Below the pieces are notes generated by a model, which was given only the letters and a program-made list of their open reading frames with translations, did no database searches and was not told the origin of the DNA. A DNA stretch of 64,000 nucleotides from Edaphochlamys debaryana (Eukaryota; Chlorophyta; Chlorophyceae; Chlamydomonadales): NCBI GenBank assembly GCA_016858145.1, contig JAEHOE010000019.1, forward strand, positions 806,001 through 870,000, read 5' to 3'. Positions 55,886-64,000 of the stretch are shown piece by piece (position 1 is the first letter of the stretch; each line of letters begins with the position of its first letter). The translations under genes were made by a program, and so were the position numbers.

Positions 55886-57226
55886 ACCATGGAGGATGGA
55901 GCTTGTGGAAGGGGCTTGCAGGGGCGCACAAGCGCAGAGATATATGTGTGCTACTTCCTCCCATAGCCACACGGACTGGCTGCCGCCTCCGCCATCCCAG
56001 ACAGTGTGGAGACAGTGGAGTTAAGCAACTTTCAGGCCTTTGTAAGCATCTCGTGCTTTTCAAGGTCTGCCCCCCGATATGACCTGAAGGTCCTGCCCGC
56101 GGTATGATTGCCAACTCACCACCCGGTTCACACCCTTTGTCGGCCTCAGCCACCTCGACGCCTCCCTTTGGCCCACGGCCCAAACCGTCAAATTATTCGG
56201 CCCGTATGAGAGTTCACGGCTGATGCCCTTGTCCGTGTAACGACAACAACAAAGGCCGTTTCATACCCATCCCCTCGAATGCAACATGTAGATCTTTCAA
56301 ATTCGACTGATGTGGGGCCACGCATTCCAACGCCCAAGCTGCAAACACCACAGCGCACGCCAGCCACAAACTGCAGTGATCCACGCCTGCGTCTCGGTGC
56401 TATGCTTCCCCCGGCGTCCCATGTTGACCATGCGCCGCGCCCCGCCCCCGTCCCTACGTAGGGGACCGCTAACAATGCGGCCGCGCAGAGACCAAACTGC
56501 GCTCATGCAATCATTACGGCCTGAGCCCCTTTATGCGTACACACAATAACGCACACCCGACGGTGCCAAGCGCTTCGTTTCACGGACAAGGAAATGGGGG
56601 CAGCGGTTCAAGGACTCTGATACCGAGCCCACCAGATGTCGATCAGACAGCAAAGGAAAGCCTTCAGAACGAGCCGTCGCATCCAACACCACCTGCCGTA
56701 TCCTTATGATGCGGCGTTGCAATGACAGCGCAGTGGATAGCGCTCGGTTTCGTTCCCATCCACACCACCAGCCCAATAACTAATCTTGACCCCGTTTACT
56801 CGGTGAAGCGACTCACTCGCTTGAGAGTAACGTAACAACGCACAAGGACAAGCGGGGCGCCCCCATGGGGGCGGAAAAGGGCTGAGCCCCTCACCCCTTC
56901 GATACGTTTCCCTGCTCTCAATCGCAAGCGATAGGGATAAGGAAACTAAACGCACAAGGAAAAGCTGATGGAAGCCATTATACGGCAAGCTGGAAGGTCA
57001 TCGCCAGGTCCTCCTGCGTCACATGCCCATGACCCATCATTTCGCGCCCACAAGCGCGTCAGCCAAGATGCCGGCAGCCCAGAAAAGGGCCGCAACGTGA
57101 GGCCGTAAGGTACCAACACCAGTGTAGCATAGTTCAGGAGCGCTCCGGCGGCTCTACTACGGTACTTCTAGATAGGCAATCAACTGACAGTGCCAATGCA
57201 GTCAGTGCCACAGTCCAAGGCGGTAC
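55886..57226. other. Intergenic region before the cyclase-like gene
   Basis: Lower GC than the surroundings, frequent stops on both strands, no recognisable gene. It should include the 3' UTR of the cyclase-like gene (stop 57227, minus strand). A tRNA-like D-arm string occurs near 56724 but the rest of a tRNA is absent. Confidence 0.35.
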
Positions 57227-60200
57227 TCAGTCCTCTGCTCCCACCACCCCCTCGCCGCTAACCGGCGCGACGTTGCCGTACATGCTGCCCTGCGGCGTGT
57301 TGCCGCAAGTACCGCCGGTGCTAATGTGACCGGCCGATACGTTGCCGTACAGGCTGCCGCACGCACCCCCCATAACGCCAACAGCGTAGACGCCGCCCAC
57401 GCTGCCCGCCATCGGGAAGCCTGCGGCGGCGCCCATGTGGCTCCGCCGTACGATCTGCCGCCGTACACACAGGTAGATCGCGCTGCGCGATGCCTCCTTC
57501 CGGGTCAGCGGAGGGCTGAAGAGGGCGACGGCAGGCGCACCAGAGGGGCCGCCACCAGTGGCGGCGGCGGCGGCTGCGCCGCCGCGGCTGCTGAGCAGCG
57601 GCGAGGGCAGTGGCGAGGTGCCCCCCCGCTGCAGCCCCAGCGGCAACGGCGACGGCGGCTGCTGCCGCTGGAAAACCGACGGCAGCGGAGACGGCGGCTG
57701 CTGCCACTGCAGCATCGAAGGCACCGGCGAGAGGGGCGGCCGGTAGGACCTCCCCGCGGGCAGCGGCGACACGGCCGTCCGGCGGCCAAACGACGGCAGC
57801 GGCGAGGGCGGCGCCCCTACAAACGCCATGGAAGCCGGCACGCCGCGATCGGGGGCCAGCGCGCTGCCGCCGGGGGCCAGCGGCGTGAAGGCCAGGTGGT
57901 CGTGCAGCGCCGCCACCGCCTGCGGCGGCCCCGACAGAACCTCCGCCAGCAGCGCCCCCGAGCACAGCACCTCCCCCATGTGGGCCGCGGCCAGCATGCG
58001 GCGCAGTTGCTTGAAGGCCTGCGGTGGGGCAGTGCAGGCAATGGCGCGTGGGGCGTGGAGGGCGTGGGGCGTGGGCGGGGGGCAGGCAGTGCGAGGCTGA
58101 GACATGCATGGGGCAGGCGGAGGGGCAGCTGTGGGCCCGAGCTCACCTTGGGGTCTCGTGCTTCGTACAGGGCGATGGCCGTGGCGCAGCCCAGGTCCAC
58201 CTTGACTGATGCCACGTCAGCGGCGCACCGGAGCCTGCGGAGGGGCCGGGAGCGAGGCAGGGAGGAGCGCACGTCAGACCGGAAGTCATAAGGTCGGCTG
58301 CTGCAACGCCCCTGCAAGAAGGCATAGAAAGCCGCACAACCGGCACGGGGCTCACCGCAGGCCCCGGAACGCCAGCGGAGCGCTCGCCCCGCCGGCCGCC
58401 ATGCCCGTCACGGACGGCAGCGGCGAGGGCGGCTGGACCTCCAGCCCGCCCGCAGCCGCCTCGGCGCCTGCGCCCGGCGGCGTGGCTGCGCCCCCGCCTC
58501 CTCCAGGCGGCGTGGCCCCGCCCGCCTGCGCCAGCGCCAGCGGCTCCCCCAGCTCGTGCGCCAGCAGGGGCTCGGGCCAGGGGGCGTCCACCAGGACGTC
58601 CAGCAGCGCATGCAGGAAGCCCAGGGCCATGGCCTGGGGGGGGGAGGCGAGGGGGTGCGGGTGCGGGTGTGGGTGAAGGAAGTGCAGCAAGCGGGCTGCG
58701 GATGCTGATGCGGATAGCAGACTGATGGTCCCTGCTTAGCCTTGCACCGTGCTCCCGGCTCGGCGAGGCCCAGCGCAGCTCCGCCCCGGCTCACCGGCTC
58801 ACGGAACGCAGCCACCAACGTGCCGCAGCCCCTCGCCGCAGCGCCCTCAGCGCTCCCAGCAGCGGCGCGGCCCCGCACGGACTCCGTCGCCCCGGCCCCA
58901 GCCGGCCCCGGCGGGGCGCGCGGCGCTGCGTCCAGATCCGTCTCCAGGTAGGCAGGGAAGCCGCCCCACACGGGCAGGACGTCCCCCACCACCGAGCCAA
59001 ACACGCGCAGGGCATCGGCTGTGACCTCGGCGTCCCATGCTGCCAGCACCTGCGATAGGGTTTTAGGGTTGTTTGGCTTGAGGGTAGGATAGCGAGCGGG
59101 TGATGGGGGTCACGCCGCGGGCGGGACCGAGAAGGGCTAAAAGGTAGGCGAGAGGCAAAGTCACTGCACACACTTGTCCATTGACTATATGTCCACCCGC
59201 CCACCTCACCTGCACGCCGACCACCTGCACCTTGACGATCGCCAGACGCCCCAGCGGCGCGCTCAGCACGCCGGGGAGCACCTGCAGGCCCGAATGCACC
59301 GGTAAGCTCTCCGTTCCTACCATCGTAAGCTCTCCGCTCCTACCACCATTAGCTCTCCGCTCCCACCACCGGAAGCCCTGCACCCTCGAGGCCCCCAGCA
59401 CCTCACACGACCCACCTGCTCCGCCCCGCGCCAGGGCCGTCGCTCCAGGTGCGGCTGCCGCGGCAGCAGCTGCGGGCACAGCAGCTGGAACAGCCGCAGC
59501 TCGACGGTGATCGAGGGCGTCTCGGGGTCGGCGGCGCACAGGCCCACTCGGAAGCGGCCGCGGTCCCATGCGATGGCGCCCGGTAGGCCGTCCGTCGGTG
59601 GCCACGGCTGCGGGGCGAGAGAGAAACCAAGCACAGGGCAACGTCGAGTGGTGCGGCGGTGGCGGGGGGGCAACGCGCATGACCCGGAAGCTCGGGCCGG
59701 TCGGGACCGCTGGGCAACGGAGGAAGACTTGCCCTGCAGGCGGGGCCCCGCGTGTTCTGACGCACCTGCAGCCGATCCCATGTGGCCTGAGTCAGCACCA
59801 CCATGCCCCCCGGCACCAGGTCCGACACGGCCTTGGCCAGGGCCATGGCAGGGCCGCTGTAGGCGCGCCGGCCGCTGACCTTGGTCCAGTACACGTCTCG
59901 CTCCGGGTCCAGCCCCGAGTGCATCCCGCACCGCACGCGGAAGCCCCTGCGAGCGCAGATGCGACGAGGGAGATGCAGCCGAAAGCCGGTGATGTATGGA
60001 GGCACCACGGGTGTGAGGGGCAGCAGGCAGCAGGCTTGCGGCCAAGGTGCCCAAGCGACCGCCCTCGCACCTGAAGCACACCGCCGGCTCGGGTCCGCCC
60101 GGCAGGCCGCTGGCGATCTTGCGGCTCACGCGGCGTGACGCCGTGCTCGCTGGCACCACTGCTCCGCCGCCGCCGCCGCCCAAGCGGTTCACCACCGCGG

Positions 60201-63200
60201 TACTGACCTGCGGCGCAGAGGGCACACGGAAGTGTCAGGGACGGGACGGAGGGTAGGGAGCTTGGGACGGTGGGCAGCAGAAAAGCATGCCAAACGAGAG
60301 AACCAGCGCACGGCGACGAGGCCAAGGCCGGGCGCACCTGGCGGCTCTTCATGCCCTCCCGGGCCGCAGCCTCCCACGCAGGCATCTCCCCGCCGCCGGC
60401 CATCGCGGTGGCCAATGCTCCCGCCGCGGAGGGCGTGGCCGGGCCCGCAGGTGACACTAGCGAGTCAAGCCTTCGCACAATAGTGGACATGAACCCTTCC
60501 ATGCCGGCTCCCTTGATGCTGGCCCGCCCAAACAATCCGCTGCGGGGACGGCCGCTGATGCTGGGGCTCGCACCCACATTGTCCCGAACTGCAGCCGCCG
60601 TCACAGACAGCGCAGGGGACGGCGGCGCCAACACGCCCCGAGAGACGCGAAGCGACGAACCCGACGGGACCGCCACGGCAGCTCCGCTTCCGCCCGGGTT
60701 TGCTGTGGGCGTCCCAAGTGACGGCGCCGCGCCGGACAGCGGTGGCTGTTGCCCCGAGGCTGGGGCAGGCGCCCCGAAGCCCGCGGCTGCGTGGGCGTGC
60801 GGGCGTCCACCGCTGATGCCTGTGTTACCCCGGAGCAATGCGCCGACGCTGACTGCTCCGGCCGAGTCCAGGAGGCGGTCGAGCAAGCCCTGCGCTTGCC
60901 CGCTGGAGGGCGCGACGCCTGCCTGTGTGGCTGCGGCGCTGTTGGCGATGGGCGTTGCAGCAGTGGAATGGAGCAGGTTGTGGCTCGTGAGGGCAGCGTT
61001 CTGCTGCGTGCTCAACATCAGGTTCTGGGAAGTCGAGGGCAGCAGACTGTTGAGATCACTGTCCCCGGTCGCAAGCGCCACCTGGCTCAGGTCCTGCGGC
61101 ACACGAGCAGGCAGCAGCGGCACGGCAAGGTCAGCGTACGCTGTTACGGTCTAAGATGCAAAACACGGCAGGCCCAAAAGCATGCATGACCTGCCAGTTC
61201 TACGCTGTTCCCCGTGATCGCAGCAACGCCCACCTGCGTGCCCCCACGGCTCAAGCGCCGGCAGCCCATCAGCTCCGAGACGTTTCTCTGCTGAAGGGAA
61301 CTCCTGGGTGCCCCGCCACCGATGGCCAGGGCGTTCGCGGCCGCCGCCGCAGCAGCAGACAGCGCCATGGCGGTACGTGCAGATCGAGCCCTCCGACTGA
61401 ACCCATGCGCCGCACCCACGCCCGCGGTTGCTTCCTGGACCGCCACTGACGGCAGTACACCACTGCTCGCAGCCGACGAGACCCCAGCCTCTAGCTGCGC
61501 CGACGGCAGCGCGGCCGCCTCTCGCGGGCCTTGCGGCAATGGAGGCAGCGGCAGGTGCAGCGGCGAGGCCTCGGCGTGGCTCGCGCTCCAGCCAGTCCCC
61601 GACCACGGGTGGGAGAACCGGGAGGACGTGTTGGGCGTGTCCAGAGCGCGCAGGGAGCACGCGCGCGCAGGGCTGTGCTCGCTACCCTCTGGGCCCCGCA
61701 GGGGTGTCACGCCGGTGCTGGTCCGCAGCGCGCGCAGCCCCTGCCTCGCGCGCACCAAGAGCGCTCCTGCTCCCCCATTCGCGCTGCTCCTGGGAGCCTC
61801 GGCAGCGTGCCCGCCGCTGCCCCGCGGCTCCTCAGCGCTCCCCCGACCGGAGGCATGCAGGCCCGCGGAAGCAGCGCGGAGGTAGCCGGCAGAGCTGCGG
61901 TTGGGGTCGCCGCTTGCGCTGCGGACCTGGGACCGGACCTGCACGTGTTGGCGCAGCTGCGAGTGCGTGAGCACCCGCATGGACCCCTGGCCACCCTGGC
62001 CCAGGGGCCCCGCACGGAGCGGCAGGGCTGCATCAACGCCAGCACTGCCATCGCCTGCCGGAGCGGCGGCGGCGGATGCTCCTGCACTTGGGGAATCCGT
62101 GGGCGTGGGAGAGGTCTCCTCGACTGGCGCCAGGGGCTGCGAGATGGTCCGGCCGGCGCTGCCACCCGTCGCCAGGAGGGCTGAGGTCACGAGCGTCCGG
62201 GGGACGGACGCTGGGGGTGGTGCCCCAGGGCCGCCTTGCCCCGCCGCGCCACCCGCGCTCGCCGCTACCGCTGCCCCGCCTGCCGGCCCCGAGGCGGTTG
62301 ACAGCGCGCTGACGTGTGACACCAGAGCATCGTCGAGCGGCAAGGTGCAGTCGGGCATGGCGGACGAGAAGGGCCGGCCGTCGGACGACCCCGTGTTCAT
62401 TGACAGCGTTGCGCCGTCCAGGCCAGCTGCCGGGCCCTGCTGCCGTAAGGCAACTGCCCTCGGCGGCATAGCCTGGGCGGGTGCGGGCGAGCCGCCAGCG
62501 CCAGTGTCTTCGCCGACGGGCTTGCGGGAGCTGGACAAGATGCCGAGGGCCGCGGGCGAGGGCGTGGGACCGGGGCCGGGCGCGCGCAGCGGGCCGGAGG
62601 CGCCGAAGAGCCCGGCTCGGGGCGAGCCGACGTCTGCGTCCCTCGGCGAGATGGCGGTTGCAATCACGTGTTCGGGGACCGGCAGGGCCCCTGCGGGCCC
62701 GCCGCCTGCCGCAACCTCGAGCGACAGCGGCGGCGGCCGGGCTGACGAGGGCCAAGCACTCGGCCGCGGTGGCGGCGTGGCCTCGGCGGAGGCGCGTCCA
62801 AACGCGCGCGGAGGGCCACTGACCGTGCGGGCGGGAACGCTGGCATCGCAGCTGGTGGTCGGACTGATGCCGGAGCCAGGTCCCCCGTCCGACATGAGGG
62901 TCGCCGAGCGCGCCGACACCGTCGTACCGAGGCCGTGATGGCCCGCCGTACGCGTCACAACGGGCTCGATCTCGCCCGCTGCCTGATCGTCAAAACTGAC
63001 CGGCGGCGACGCCCGGCTGAAGACGCTCGGCAGCGGAGCGCCAGAGGGCGCACGAAGCGCCGCGCGATTGGCGCCGCCGGAGGCGGCGGCAGTGCCGCCT
63101 GCCAGTGCGTACTGCAGCGGGGACATCACGGGCGATGCAAGCGGCGAAACGGCGGCTGTACTGCCGGCGTGGCCGCCAGCGCCGTGCCCGTTGGGCGAGT

Positions 63201-64000
63201 AGGGGCCGCTCATGGTGTGGGCGCTGTCGCTGCCAGAGTTGCGGTGGCCGAAGAGGCGCTGGAGGGCCAGCAGGCTGCGTCCAGCCAGCATGCCGCGGGC
63301 CGCCGAGCGGGAGGCGTGGTAGGACGAAGGGCGCGGCGGGGCGCCGGGGCTGCCGGCCTGGGCCCCCGCGACGCGCATGAGCTGCTTGGAAGTGAGGCTG
63401 CGCGGCATGCCCCGCATGAGCGCGCTGCGCGTGCGGCTGACGACCGGGCTGACCTTGCTGGGCGTGGCGTGCGATGCGGCGCCAGCCGCGGAGGGCGGCG
63501 TGCCGGAGCCAGCGGACCCCGCGCCCGGGGCTCCCGAGGCGTACATCAGCATAGCCTCCATGACTGGGGGCGTGGGGAGGGGGTGGGTGGGGATGGTTGT
63601 TGCTGAGCGGGATGGTGGGGATAGGTGAGCAGGACTGAGGGACATGGCAAGGCGGATTGGCTGTTTCCGCACTTCACAACAATGCACAACGCCCCTTGCC
63701 ATCACATGTGTGCCCAATGGGCTCAGGCCCTGCCCCTTTGCCAGCCCACGTGACGTGCAGCAGAGCCGAGCCCCTCACCGGTGGTAGGTCCAGCGGCAGC
63801 GGGGGCTGCTGATGAGCCGGACCGTCCCAACTGCGCTGACTCGCGGGCGCTAAGGGTCTTGGCGCTGCTGTGTGCTGCGCTGCCCCACGGCAGCGAACTG
63901 CGCTTCGCCTTCTGAGCGCCCAGGCCCGCCAGGGGCCCACTGGGAAGGCTACTGGGGCCCACGCTGCTACCCACGCCCGCACCGAGTGGCAGAGAGTCCC
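57227..64000 (-). CDS. Very large tandem nucleotide-cyclase-like protein (5' end outside window)
   Basis: About 1767 codons are inside the window. Exons: 63779-64000 (open), 61234-63563, 60338-61093, 60071-60207, 59766-59946, 59416-59607, 59210-59281, 58795-59049, 58356-58633, 58147-58234, 57227-58018. FRGFRVRCGMHSG, VSGRRAYSGPAMALAKAV and VPGGMVVLTQATWDRL are the C-terminal half of a class III cyclase domain; its N-terminal half must lie upstream. A second, degenerate domain follows: LGRLAIVKVQVVGVQ, GTLVAAFREP, LAFRGLRLRC, KVDLGCATAIALYEAR, AAAHMGEVLCSG. Exons 60071-63563 are over 1000 residues of Ser/Ala/Gly/Pro-rich sequence, read as an insertion inside the first domain. The tail repeats SPLPS. 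Volvocine algae have many such proteins. Whether either domain makes cAMP or cGMP is doubtful for domain 2 and unknown for domain 1. No membrane helix seen. Confidence 0.72.

Noticed and set aside
56724..56775. tRNA-like string (AGCGCAGTGGATAGCGCT, then GGTTTCGTTCCC and CACCACCA)
   Set aside because: It has a convincing D-arm and a vague T-loop/CCA look, but there is no room for an anticodon arm and no matching acceptor stem. At most a decayed tRNA or SINE fragment.
61531..62938. Long plus-strand ORFs (up to 345 codons) opposite the cyclase-like gene
   Set aside because: They mirror a GC-rich, low-complexity minus-strand exon whose frame continues into spliced, family-recognisable exons. No motif, splice logic or start context supports them.
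1..64000. CRISPR arrays, phage genes, toxin-antitoxin or other prokaryotic mobile systems
   Set aside because: Actively looked for. No regular spacer-repeat arrays, no operon-like gene packing and no ribosome binding sites; gene structure is uniformly eukaryotic.

Overview
The window is nuclear DNA from a green alga (Chlorophyta, probably chlorophycean). The evidence is very high GC, genes split into many short exons by GT-AG introns of roughly 70-360 bp, TGTAA polyadenylation signals, Ala/Gly/Ser/Pro-rich low-complexity linkers, and the gene set itself: a nuclear chloroplast sulfate permease, an S1-domain plastid protein, a prolyl 4-hydroxylase fused to a ShK domain, and a nucleotide-cyclase-like protein of the type abundant in volvocine algae. 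Single ORFs mean little here. I rebuilt genes from splice sites, reading-frame phase and family motifs. For every gene given as complete, the exons sum to a multiple of three.

Layout: 1-2300 (+) is the 3' end of a prolyl 4-hydroxylase/ShK gene. 4170-8254 (-) is an N-myristoylated TKL-type kinase. 9212-9978 (+) is a DUF1917 protein whose 3' end nearly abuts that of a converging gene at 10564-11749 (-). 12380-15636 (-) is sucrose-phosphate phosphatase, sharing a 414-bp promoter gap with NOP53 at 16051-19617 (+). 20658-22620 and 23622-26976 (both -) are tandem paralogs of a FemAB/GNAT-like family; the first carries an internal frame-breaking deletion.

28790-30290 (-) is a DUF506 (PDDEXK-like) gene. 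31.3-34.6 kb is gene-poor, with one uncertain proline-rich gene. 35272-37121 (-) is a plastid-targeted protein kinase. 37987-42481 (-) is a plastid S1-domain protein resembling pTAC10/PAP3; two of its introns hold rearranged copies of the DUF506 locus. 43920-46616 (-) is a GT31 glycosyltransferase. 48064-49634 (+) is the chloroplast sulfate permease. 50974-53193 (-) is a WBP11/ELF5 splicing factor, divergent from a CPBP intramembrane protease at 53603-55493 (+). 57227-64000 (-) is a very large cyclase-like gene that continues beyond the window.

There is no operon logic; the genes are mostly unrelated housekeeping and signalling functions, several plastid-directed. The most unusual signals are the split and inverted DUF506-locus copies inside two introns of one gene, the patchy near-identity (suggesting gene conversion) and frame break between the tandem FemAB-like paralogs, a 12-nt micro-exon carrying a catalytic aspartate, three GC-AG introns, and a tandem cyclase protein whose second domain has lost a metal-binding residue. 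I found no prokaryotic defence system, CRISPR array, rRNA or convincing tRNA.
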